NCBI RefSeq assembly: GCF_013282575.1
Contig: NZ_JAAAYE010000029.1
Coordinates: 1-64,000, forward strand
Origin: Paraburkholderia sp. NMBU_R16
Lineage (GTDB): Bacteria; Pseudomonadota; Gammaproteobacteria; Burkholderiales; Burkholderiaceae
Direction: 5' to 3'
Length of the DNA: 64,000 bases
This document shows, piece by piece, positions 45,958-53,984 of this stretch. Below the pieces are notes generated by a model. It saw only the letters and a program-made list of their open reading frames with translations, ran no database searches and was not told the DNA's origin. The translations under genes were made by a program, and so were the position numbers. Numbering within the stretch: position 1 is the stretch's first letter; the number at the start of each line of letters is the position of its first letter.

Positions 45958-48621
45958 TTAGTCGTCGTTATCGCTCGCGTCTTCGTCGTCCGCTTCCGAG
46001 CCGTCCGAGTCCGAATCGGAGGCTTTTTCTTTTCCTTTGACGCTCGCTTTCGTCGGTGCTTTCCGCTTCCGTTTTTTTCGCTGCGGCTTTTCCTCTTCTT
46101 CCTCCTCATCGGGATCGACGCTCAGGGTCTCGCCACCGCCCGAGCCGGATGCCAGTTCATCGAGCCCCTTGTCACCCAGTCCACCGAATACAGCGGGATT
46201 TTCTTTCCGCCATCCTCTCGGGTTCTCGGACTTGCGTCGGAGGATCTTGCCGATCGGCGTTTTCGCGTAGAACTCCTCGAGTGTCTGTTTCTTGAGCTCG
46301 AGCCCCCGCGTTCCGGCATCGAGCTGTTTCACATAGATTTCGATTGCCTTTTTCAAGGGTACGGCTTCGGTCTGGAGTTCAGAGAACTTGGCCTTGCTGA
46401 GTCTTGCGGTCTTCTTGAGAAAGGCCGTCACCATCGTATAAGCCGGGTTCTTCGTGGAAATCTTTTTGAGCTCCGCCCTGCCGATCCGATGGGTCTTGCC
46501 GAGCAATACGTCGCAGATAGCTTGCTCGGCCCGCAGACGCGCCACCCGGCTCTCGATCGCGGATATCTTGTCCGCCCGGAACTTCGTCTCCGAAGCAATG
46601 CCGGCGAATCGCTCCCCGTAATGTCGATTGAGGTGCGTCACCCGGCGATCGTTGCCTCGTCTGATACGCGCGCGCTTTTTGGGACCACCGTCTTTATCCT
46701 TGTCGAGCGCCGATTTCTGATTTTCCAATTTCACGAACACGCCCAACGTGTTCAATATGGTCTTGCGCTTTTTGTTCGCTCGATCGAGGTTGTCTTGAGA
46801 CGCGTAGAGCTCCGTATCGGTGGGGGGATCCCTGTCTGTGTCGGTTGGGGCCTCGTCGAACGATTCGGCGTCCTCGTCGTAAAGGAGATTCGCATGCTTC
46901 GCGACGTATGTCTTGCCGCCGCCGCTTGGAATGACGGTAGACGTGTCTTTTTCCAGCGTTTGGAAAAACGCCGGGTTCAGGTGCGAGCGCAGATCGGACA
47001 CCTGTATTGAGCCTGAGGTCGAGCTCGGAGCGGACGTGCGCGCCTGCTGCTGCCTTGCGCGATCGTAAGCGTCGCGGAGCAGCCCCTGACTGAGCTTGAA
47101 CACGCCTTTGTAAATCTCGCCGGTGAATGACGAATGCGCGAGCGCACGATTACTGTCGATGGGCGCGGGTAGTGCGTCGTGGAGGCTGCCTCCTTCGGCC
47201 AAGTCCGGAACCGGGGGCACGATGCTGGGCAGATCGTTCGCGGCCTTACGAATGATTTCCTTCGTTTGTTCCACCAGGAATGCTCTGAATGCGTTTTCGT
47301 CCCGATTTTCGGGGCGGTCCTGCAAGGGGCCGTGGTTGAACGTCTGGTACCTGAGCAGATGGTGGACGATCAGCTGAATGTCGGTATTGAAGCGAGCGTC
47401 CAGTTTTACCGCGTTTCCCGTGGCATCGAAGTGCGCCAACGCGGCGTTGACCGCGTCCGTGATGATTTTCTCGGCCTGATCTTTCGGCAAGAGTCCAATG
47501 GTTCGCAAGGCGCCCGCGAGCAAAGCGTTGAGGTCGGTATAGGACAAGTCGGTCTTGTCGTTTTCGCTTTCGGTCCCGTCGGAGGCTGTCGACTTGCGCT
47601 TGCGAGAGGGCTTCTTGGCGGAGGTTCCGGCGGACTTGTTCTTCGCCTTCAGGCGCCCCCGTTCAGCCAGAACACCGTGAAACGACGAGCGTCGGGGAGG
47701 AAAATTGGCGGTATCCCCAATATGGGTTTCAAGGCGCCTGCCGACCCGTTCGAAAGAAAATGTCTCGCGAACGATGCCTTCGTCAAGAAGCTTTTTAAAA
47801 TACGGAAGCGACAACTCGCCGTGGTTACCGTATAGCGCAAGCTCCTCGATTGCCAGCGTGAAATCCTCGATAGACAACGCTGAGTCGGCGTCGCTACCGG
47901 AGACCTCGTCATAGAGCGACTTCGCCAGGTTCTTCGCCGTTTCGTCGTCGTCGATCTCCTTGCCGTCGTATAGGAATACACCTTGCATGACATCTGTTTG
48001 CGGGCTGGGTGGGGAAGTTCGCGGCGCATCAACCGGCGAAGCGTCCCCCGGCGTCGTGCCGATGCGCAGCGCGGCGTCGCCCATACGGTCTGCCTCGCGT
48101 TCGAGTTCTATATCGTCATTGACGGGAATATCGCTCTTCAATTGCCGCGTCGGTTCGACACGGCCCTGGGCTTGTTGTGCGACGTGCCACGCCTCATGGG
48201 GCAAGTGCCGCTCCTCGCCGGTAGCGAGATGGATTTGCCTACCCTGTGCGTACGCGTGCGCTTGATATTGCGCTGGCTTCGCCGAGCGGTAGTGCACTCT
48301 GACGTCGTCGAGATTCACGCCGGAAAGGGCCTCGACACCGGCTTTCAAGCCGTCGGGCAGGCCCGTGCGGTTGACCGGCGCAGGCGAGCGTGCAGCCGGT
48401 GTGCCGGGCACCTCCGGCACATCCGGCGTGGCTTGCCCAGCCCCTTCGTCTTGCCCGGACGCTCGCCGCTGCACGACGCTGCGCGCGTAGTGGTACTCGC
48501 CCATCGCGACGAGCCCCGTTGCGGAGTCACCGGTTGGCGCAGCCTGCGCCGACGGCGCAGCCGGCTCGCTTTGCGCGCCGCGCCTCACGGGTGCGCCGGG
48601 TGTCATCTTCGCCACGTTCAC
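45958..48621 (-). CDS. DUF4157 (eCIS core domain) protein with basic NLS-like clusters, cargo candidate 1
   Basis: An 887-residue protein beginning with GTG behind GGAGGTG. After a Pro/Ala-rich leader, DUF4157 covers about 86-180 with HEAWH at 142-146 and LEREAD at 173-178. The rest is unrecognised, helical and highly charged. Basic clusters are KKPSRKRK (336-343), PKKRARIRR (647-655) and RKKRKRK (848-854), the last flanked by a Glu run and a Ser/Asp tail, a composition more like eukaryotic nuclear proteins than bacterial enzymes. Position at the end of the eCIS operon suggests an injected effector; the toxic activity is not identifiable. Confidence 0.8.
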   Translation of the reverse strand: MNVAKMTPGAPVRRGAQSEPAAPSAQAAPTGDSATGLVAMGEYHYARSVVQRRASGQDEGAGQATPDVPEVPGTPAARSPAPVNRTGLPDGLKAGVEALSGVNLDDVRVHYRSAKPAQYQAHAYAQGRQIHLATGEERHLPHEAWHVAQQAQGRVEPTRQLKSDIPVNDDIELEREADRMGDAALRIGTTPGDASPVDAPRTSPPSPQTDVMQGVFLYDGKEIDDDETAKNLAKSLYDEVSGSDADSALSIEDFTLAIEELALYGNHGELSLPYFKKLLDEGIVRETFSFERVGRRLETHIGDTANFPPRRSSFHGVLAERGRLKAKNKSAGTSAKKPSRKRKSTASDGTESENDKTDLSYTDLNALLAGALRTIGLLPKDQAEKIITDAVNAALAHFDATGNAVKLDARFNTDIQLIVHHLLRYQTFNHGPLQDRPENRDENAFRAFLVEQTKEIIRKAANDLPSIVPPVPDLAEGGSLHDALPAPIDSNRALAHSSFTGEIYKGVFKLSQGLLRDAYDRARQQQARTSAPSSTSGSIQVSDLRSHLNPAFFQTLEKDTSTVIPSGGGKTYVAKHANLLYDEDAESFDEAPTDTDRDPPTDTELYASQDNLDRANKKRKTILNTLGVFVKLENQKSALDKDKDGGPKKRARIRRGNDRRVTHLNRHYGERFAGIASETKFRADKISAIESRVARLRAEQAICDVLLGKTHRIGRAELKKISTKNPAYTMVTAFLKKTARLSKAKFSELQTEAVPLKKAIEIYVKQLDAGTRGLELKKQTLEEFYAKTPIGKILRRKSENPRGWRKENPAVFGGLGDKGLDELASGSGGGETLSVDPDEEEEEEKPQRKKRKRKAPTKASVKGKEKASDSDSDGSEADDEDASDNDD

Positions 48622-48657
48622 CTCCGTGTCGCATCCTGTTTTCGCGAACGAGACCGG

Positions 48658-50898
48658 TCAATCATCGTCGCCCCACTCGAAATCGCGCACGTTGAACACT
48701 TTGCCGAGCTTTCCGTATTCGCGTTGCGTGGCTTCCAGCAAGTGCCGCTGCGACACGGGCTGCCCTTGTGCCGCCGCGAGAAACGCCGCGCCGATCGCGA
48801 TGTTGTTGATGTTGCCGCCCGAAAGCGGTGCTCGCTCGGCGAGCAGTTCGAAATCGATGTCCTGGGCCATCGGCACCGCAGAGGGAAACGCGCTCTTCCA
48901 CAACGTCAAGCGCTGCGGCGTGCTCGGAAACGGATATTCGATCATGAACTTGAAGCGGCGCACGAAGGCCTTGTCGATGTTTTGCATCAGGTTCGTCGAC
49001 AGCACGACGATGCCCGGATAGGTCTCGATCCGCTGCAGCAGATAGCCCGTTTGCAGATTGGCGTAGCGGTCGTGCGCGTCCTTCGTGTCGGTGCGTTTCG
49101 CGAAGAGGCTCTCGGCCTCGTCGAAGAACAGCACGACGTTCATCGCCTCCGCCTGGTCGAACAATTGGGCGAGCTGCTTCTCGGTCTCGCCGATGTATTT
49201 GCTGACGACGCTCGCCAGATCGATTCGGTAGAGGCCCAGGTTCAGTTCGTTGGCGATGATCGACGCCGCCATCGTCTTGCCGGTGCCCGACGGGCCATGG
49301 AACAGCACGCACAGGTTGCGGCTGTTGCGATGCTTGACGTCGAAGCCCCATTGTTCGACGACCTGATGACGGTGGCGCGCATAGTGCAGCACTTCGGCGA
49401 GCGCGCGCCGCGTATCGGCCGGCAGCACGATGTCGTCGAACCGGTAGGGCGTCTTGACTTCCTGCGCGACGCTCAGTTGCTCGCGTTGGCTCTCCTCGCG
49501 GCATGCGTCGAAGAGCAGCGCTTGTTCGTCCTCGCCTGCGGCGTCGATGATCTCGCGGCTCGCGGCGTCCTTCAACGCCGAGACGATCTGGCCTTCGGTG
49601 AACGGATATTGATTGACGAGTTGATCGAGTGTCGCTGTGCTCACCGCGAAGCCGAACGTGGGCAGATGACGTTGCCATACCCCGCGCCGCAGCCGCGTAT
49701 CGGGGGCTGCGCTGCGCACGAGGACCGCGACCGCGCGATGCCGGCGAAAGCCGTGCGCGAGATCGGCGATGCGGCGGGCGGGGCCGTTCAGGACGGCGAC
49801 GTAGCGCTGGCTGTCGAAGAGCGTCCGGCACACGTCGTCGAGCAAATCGTCGGCGCCGTCGTACGCGCCGAGCGATTGGCAGTCGACGAGCACGAGCACG
49901 CGGTTGCATAGCAGTGCGTCGCGGCACAGGATGCGCAGGCGCGCGGTCAGCGCAGCGGCGTTGCGGCCAGCGTTGACATACGCTTGCCGGAGCGCGCGCC
50001 CGTCGAGCCGCGTGCAGCGCATGGCGGCCCGCCTGAACAGTGCGGCGCACAAGCTCTCTTGCAGCGCCGGGTCCGGGCCTTGCAGATGCAGCACGTAGCT
50101 CGTCGGCTCCGCGTCGTTCGCCGTGGCGCGAGCGAGGAAATTCGACAACTGCTGCTTGACGGTGTCGTCGACGAAGTGGTCGTCGAGTTCGAGATCGCCT
50201 TCGATCTCTTCGAGCGGCCGTTCGAGCCGCAACTGCGGTGCTGCTCGCGCAAGCAGATACGCGGCGATCGCGGGCGGCAGGCGGCAGCCGCCCGCGAGCG
50301 TGCCGAGCCGGCTGCCGGGCGCAAGCTCGACGAGATCCCAGTTGCGCAACGCGGCGTCGCTCATGAGGCGTTGCTGGACTTCGAGCCGCGCGGTCGGCTC
50401 ACCTCCGAGCATGCGCGCCATGCTCGCTAACGGCACGAACGGTGCGAATGACGCGAGCGGCTCGCGCGCTTCTGCACGAGGCTCGTCGGACAACGTCTGG
50501 AGGATCGCTCCATAGCGCCCATCGAGCTCCGGTAACAGGGCGCAGAGCAGCAGCGCGAGATCTTGCCGCTCGAGCTGGAACAGCAGCGCGAGGTGCACCC
50601 AGGGCAGAAACACCTGCGCGTCGACGCTCTTGGCGCTGCGCGCGGCGAGGCTCGACCACTGGCGGCGCAGCGTTGCGTCGAGCTGCTGCAGCGGATGCTG
50701 GAGCCGGGCGTCGGACAGCCCTTGACGGTTCGCCTGACGGTAGAGGTCGGTGAGCCGGTCGGCAGGCAGGGCCGGGTCCGGCTGCTCCGTCGTCTGCCGC
50801 TGCAACAAGGCCCGCTCGATCATGGTGTCGCCGAGCTGGCGTAACGCCTGCAGCAGATCGGCGTTGTCGTCGTAGGGGAGGGCGTCAGCGATGCTCAT
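48658..50898 (-). CDS. eCIS-associated AAA+ ATPase (Afp15-like)
   Basis: A 746-residue ATPase. The first 520 residues are helical and contain a degenerate ATPase-like part (LVLVDCQSLGAYDGADDL). The C-terminal AAA+ module has Walker A GPSGTGKT at 535-542, Walker B VVLFFDEAES near 588-597, sensor-1 VVLSTN and RRF arginine finger. This long form with an inactive first half matches the ATPases of Afp/PVC-type particles, thought to aid particle assembly or cargo loading. It overlaps the hydroxylase gene upstream by ten bases and precedes the DUF4157 genes. Confidence 0.87.
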   Translation of the reverse strand: MSIADALPYDDNADLLQALRQLGDTMIERALLQRQTTEQPDPALPADRLTDLYRQANRQGLSDARLQHPLQQLDATLRRQWSSLAARSAKSVDAQVFLPWVHLALLFQLERQDLALLLCALLPELDGRYGAILQTLSDEPRAEAREPLASFAPFVPLASMARMLGGEPTARLEVQQRLMSDAALRNWDLVELAPGSRLGTLAGGCRLPPAIAAYLLARAAPQLRLERPLEEIEGDLELDDHFVDDTVKQQLSNFLARATANDAEPTSYVLHLQGPDPALQESLCAALFRRAAMRCTRLDGRALRQAYVNAGRNAAALTARLRILCRDALLCNRVLVLVDCQSLGAYDGADDLLDDVCRTLFDSQRYVAVLNGPARRIADLAHGFRRHRAVAVLVRSAAPDTRLRRGVWQRHLPTFGFAVSTATLDQLVNQYPFTEGQIVSALKDAASREIIDAAGEDEQALLFDACREESQREQLSVAQEVKTPYRFDDIVLPADTRRALAEVLHYARHRHQVVEQWGFDVKHRNSRNLCVLFHGPSGTGKTMAASIIANELNLGLYRIDLASVVSKYIGETEKQLAQLFDQAEAMNVVLFFDEAESLFAKRTDTKDAHDRYANLQTGYLLQRIETYPGIVVLSTNLMQNIDKAFVRRFKFMIEYPFPSTPQRLTLWKSAFPSAVPMAQDIDFELLAERAPLSGGNINNIAIGAAFLAAAQGQPVSQRHLLEATQREYGKLGKVFNVRDFEWGDDD

Positions 50899-51394
50899 CG
50901 GCGGAGAATCCCGGTGGTTTGACGAAATCGGCGAGCAGCACCACGCGATCGGCGCTGCCGCGATTCCAGGCTTCGTGCTCGACCGTGTCGTCGAAGATCA
51001 GGCACTCGCCGGCACGCCACCGCCGCATTTCGCCGCCGACGCGCAGGCCGCATCCATCTGGTGTTTGGAGTGCGAGATGAAGCCGCAGCACGTCGCGGCT
51101 GTAGCCGACGTGCGGCGCGATCACGGTGCCCGGCGCGAGCCGCGAGAATCCCGCCGTGCGCAGACCCGGAATGTCCCGCACGAGCGCGGTCGTGCGTGGA
51201 CAGAAGACGCAGTTCTCGACGAGCGGTTGGTCCATCAGATAGAGGCCATAGACGTCCCAGCCGTGGTTGTACAGGGCGGTCTCGGGCCACGCGTCGAATT
51301 CGAGCGTGGGCAGCGCCTGACATTCGTCGAGCACGTCTTGCCACTGCGCGAGGAGGCGTCGCGTGAAGGGGAACGAGGCGGGATCGAGGAACAT
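50885..51394 (-). CDS. Aspartyl/asparaginyl beta-hydroxylase-like protein
   Basis: A 169-residue protein matching the catalytic core of the aspartyl/asparaginyl beta-hydroxylase family: a Cys pair (CVFCP), GFSRLAPGTVIAPHVGYS with His95, LRLHLALQTPDGCGLRVG, and CLIFDDTVEHEAWN with His140. The two-His iron centre without an acidic ligand is usual in this family, which uses Fe(II) and 2-oxoglutarate to hydroxylate Asp or Asn side chains. The ATG at 51394 follows the stop of the preceding oxygenase by ten bases. Being inside an eCIS operon suggests a particle or cargo protein as substrate; that is inference. Confidence 0.85.
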   Translation of the reverse strand: MFLDPASFPFTRRLLAQWQDVLDECQALPTLEFDAWPETALYNHGWDVYGLYLMDQPLVENCVFCPRTTALVRDIPGLRTAGFSRLAPGTVIAPHVGYSRDVLRLHLALQTPDGCGLRVGGEMRRWRAGECLIFDDTVEHEAWNRGSADRVVLLADFVKPPGFSADEHR

Positions 51395-51404
51395 GACGTT
51401 CGTT

Positions 51405-52220
51405 TCACCAGAAGAGCCGCCATGCGCCGTCGATCCAGATGCCGTGCCCCTGAAGCGTGATGCGGTGGTCGCCGGGTGTGACCGGGAGGCCGCGCGCCTG
51501 GTGATAGCACGTGCCCGAATGCAGGAACAGTGTGCCGGGGCGATAGGCGACGAAACGCGTCGGGCTTGCGCGCAGGCGTTCGAGCTGGCTCGCGCCGTCG
51601 AGATGCGCAAGGTCGGCGACGCCGAGCGGCCAAAGCGCCATGCCGGCGCCTTCACGCGGCAGGCCGAGCGGCAGCGTGAACGACAGCGTCGGCGGAAGAT
51701 TCGGCACGGACACGTTCGCGAGGTCGAGCGCGCCGTGTGCCGTATCGACGTGGATCGGATTGCCCGGAAACTCGGGGCCGTCGCGCCGCGTGAACCAGAC
51801 ACGGTGCAGCACATCGTGCTCGGCGCGCGGGGCGAACTCGGGGTGGCCGTCGAAGATGTGAAAGCCCGGCAGCGCCGAGCCGGCAAGAAACGTTACGGGC
51901 CGCCGCAGATGCTCGGCAAGGCCAGCGACGAGTGTGTCGTACAGCTGAGCGAAGCACTCCCGCAACAGCGGATTGTACTGCCGGGCCAGGCGCTCGTAAG
52001 GCCGCGCCGGATTCGCGGTGATGTCATAGTAGTTCGTTGCGCCGAGCGTATAGAACGGCAATCGCGCGTGGCGCGGCAGCCAGAACGCGTCGAGATCGCG
52101 CGCGCGCTCGGCGAACGCCGCGCCTTGTCCGGCCGAGAAGAGCGGTAATTCGGCTTCGAGTTGGTCAGGATGGCCCGTTAACGGGTGCGTTGCCGCGTTC
52201 GTTACAAAAGTCGCTTCCAT
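51405..52220 (-). CDS. Putative Fe(II)/2-oxoglutarate oxygenase, paralogue A
   Basis: A 271-residue protein. The pattern fits a double-stranded beta-helix oxygenase: PGFHIFDG, HVD at 157-159, LSFTLPL, MALWPLG, a distal His240 in GTCYHQ and Arg253 in DHRITLQGHG. Together these give an HxD...H...R triad plus 2-oxoglutarate-binding Arg. The neighbouring gene (52242-52931) encodes a clear paralogue with the same blocks. I do not recognise a named family. The gene is in the middle of the eCIS operon. Confidence 0.7.
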   Translation of the reverse strand: MEATFVTNAATHPLTGHPDQLEAELPLFSAGQGAAFAERARDLDAFWLPRHARLPFYTLGATNYYDITANPARPYERLARQYNPLLRECFAQLYDTLVAGLAEHLRRPVTFLAGSALPGFHIFDGHPEFAPRAEHDVLHRVWFTRRDGPEFPGNPIHVDTAHGALDLANVSVPNLPPTLSFTLPLGLPREGAGMALWPLGVADLAHLDGASQLERLRASPTRFVAYRPGTLFLHSGTCYHQARGLPVTPGDHRITLQGHGIWIDGAWRLFW

Positions 52221-52241
52221 GTTCGTCGCGCCTTGTGGTCG

Positions 52242-52931
52242 CTACCAGTAAAGCAGGATTTCCCGCTTGGTCGTCCGGATGCCGTGCCCTTGCAGCGTGA
52301 TGCGCTCGATTTCGCCGTCGCAGGCGAGCACGGCCTGATGCTTGAGCAGGCCGTCATGCACGACGAGCGTGCCGGTGCGATAAGCGTGCCGCTCGGGCTC
52401 GCCCGCACCGAGCGGCCACAGTGAAAGGCCGCTGCCGAGTGGCGTGCTCAACGGCAGCGTAAAGCTGAAGAGGCTGTCGTCGGACGGGGCGAGCCGCGCA
52501 AACACGTCGCGGTATTGCAGATCGCGGTGCACGCTCGCCACCGGCAAGCCGAACGCCGGGTCCGGGAGGTAGATATGAAAGCCCGGCCGCGCCGCTTCGT
52601 CGGTCAACCGCGCAGGCAGGCCGAAATGCGCGCCGAGCGCAGCCGCGACCCGCGCCACGAGCGGCGCGAAATGCGCGTCGATGAGCGCGTTGTTTTCGCG
52701 CCGCAGCGCCTCGTCGCGATACGCGCTCGCGCCTGCCGCCGCGGCCCAGTCGAGATAGGCTGCGAGCCCGAGCGTGAAGAACGGGGCGTGCGCGTGCCGT
52801 CGCCGCCAGTGGCGTCGCATCAGCAGCACGCGCAGCACCCAGTCCTCGCAGTCGGCTTCGTCGAAGAGTTCGAGCGTTGCCAGCCGCGCGCTGCTTCGCG
52901 CCGCGTTGCCTTCGTCCATGGCGGCAAGCAT
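52242..52931 (-). CDS. Putative Fe(II)/2-oxoglutarate oxygenase, paralogue B
   Basis: A 229-residue paralogue of the preceding oxygenase. Shared blocks are APFFTLG, RPGFHIY, HRD at 135-137 (HxD), FSFTLPL, LSLWPLG, His198 in LLKHQ, and RITLQGHG with Arg210. It ends ILLYW, like the partner's WRLFW. The first ATG is at 52931, with another at 52919 that may be the true start. It lies 21 bases from paralogue A and six bases after the fibre-tip gene. Substrate unknown; sequence between the motifs differs enough that the two may act on different targets. Confidence 0.7.
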   Translation of the reverse strand: MLAAMDEGNAARSSARLATLELFDEADCEDWVLRVLLMRRHWRRRHAHAPFFTLGLAAYLDWAAAAGASAYRDEALRRENNALIDAHFAPLVARVAAALGAHFGLPARLTDEAARPGFHIYLPDPAFGLPVASVHRDLQYRDVFARLAPSDDSLFSFTLPLSTPLGSGLSLWPLGAGEPERHAYRTGTLVVHDGLLKHQAVLACDGEIERITLQGHGIRTTKREILLYW

Positions 52932-52937
52932 TGCGGC

Positions 52938-53891
52938 TCAGCGCTCGCCCTGCGACCCGTCGCCGACGATGCGCACGAGCGCGCGTGTCAGCAAACGCCG
53001 CTCGTTGACGACGAACCGATGGTCCAGCACTCGTTCGGTGTTGTCGAGAAAAAGGCCGATATTGCGGTTGATGAGGGCAAGGTCGTGGCGGTTCGTGTCG
53101 TTATCGTTGATCTGCACGAGCGCGCGCACGCCCGTTTCGAGCAGCGCGTGTTGCTCGGCCGTGAAGGTGCGCCCGGCTAGCCGGCCGAACGTCGCGATGA
53201 GCGCTTGCAGGTCGTCCGGTGCCACGCGGTTGTCGGCGCGTTCGCCGGGCGGCGTAGCCGAGCACACGATTTTTTGCAAATCCTGGAGGAACTGCCTGCG
53301 TTCGGTTTCGCCGCTCGCCGGGTTCACGGCGTCGCCGAGAATCTGGGCGAGATCGTCGACGCGCGCGTCGATGGCGCGTTGCGTCGAGACCAGCATCTCG
53401 CTTTGCACCTTGCCAGAGCCGATGTCGGCGCGCAGCGTGCTCAGCGCTTGCGCCATCGCGCTTGCTTGCCGCGCTGGCAATGCGGCTTGCGCGGCTTCGC
53501 CTTCCGCCGGAATCCAGTAGAACTCGATATCCGGTGCGGGCCCGATCGCTGGGTTCCAGGTCAACTGCAACGTCCAGGTTTCCCCCCGACGCACGGGCAT
53601 AGTGAACGAGCCAGGCACCGGGACGACGATCGACTGCGGGCCCTTCTTCGAGTTCGACATGTATCGGTAAGACAATCCCGTCGCATAGACGAAGCTCGTC
53701 ATTTCGCCCTGCGGCGTGAAGGTGGAGCCTTCGAGCGTGCCGAGGTAGTTGGTGGTGAACGTCGGCTGCCCGACGGTCGCCATCACGAAGCCGGCGACTT
53801 GAGCGACCTGGCTGAATGTCGTGCCGTTGGTCAGGTCATGCTGCGTGTAGGCCACGCGTTGACCGAAGTCCATGTCTGCAACGTTTGCCAT
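52938..53891 (-). CDS. eCIS fibre-tip-like protein (stand-alone copy of fibre C-terminal domain)
   Basis: A 317-residue protein without signal peptide. Its first 130 residues (AYTQHDLTNGTTFSQ, GFVMATVGQP, FVYATGLSYRYMS, VPVPGSFTMPVRRGETW, IEFYWIP) and its end (LLETGVRALVQINDNDTNRHDL, RRLLTRALVRIVGDGS) match the C-terminal part of the adjacent 1135-residue fibre protein. A GGAAC site precedes the ATG at 53891; an upstream in-frame start is less likely. It probably adds to, or replaces, the fibre tip. Confidence 0.7.
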   Translation of the reverse strand: MANVADMDFGQRVAYTQHDLTNGTTFSQVAQVAGFVMATVGQPTFTTNYLGTLEGSTFTPQGEMTSFVYATGLSYRYMSNSKKGPQSIVVPVPGSFTMPVRRGETWTLQLTWNPAIGPAPDIEFYWIPAEGEAAQAALPARQASAMAQALSTLRADIGSGKVQSEMLVSTQRAIDARVDDLAQILGDAVNPASGETERRQFLQDLQKIVCSATPPGERADNRVAPDDLQALIATFGRLAGRTFTAEQHALLETGVRALVQINDNDTNRHDLALINRNIGLFLDNTERVLDHRFVVNERRLLTRALVRIVGDGSQGER

Positions 53892-53984
53892 GTTCGTTCC
53901 TTTCGAGTGAGTGAGCGTTTCGAAGCATGCAGTGAAACTGGGGTCGTCCATCGCTTGCACCGTGCCGGCCATTCATGCCGGCCG

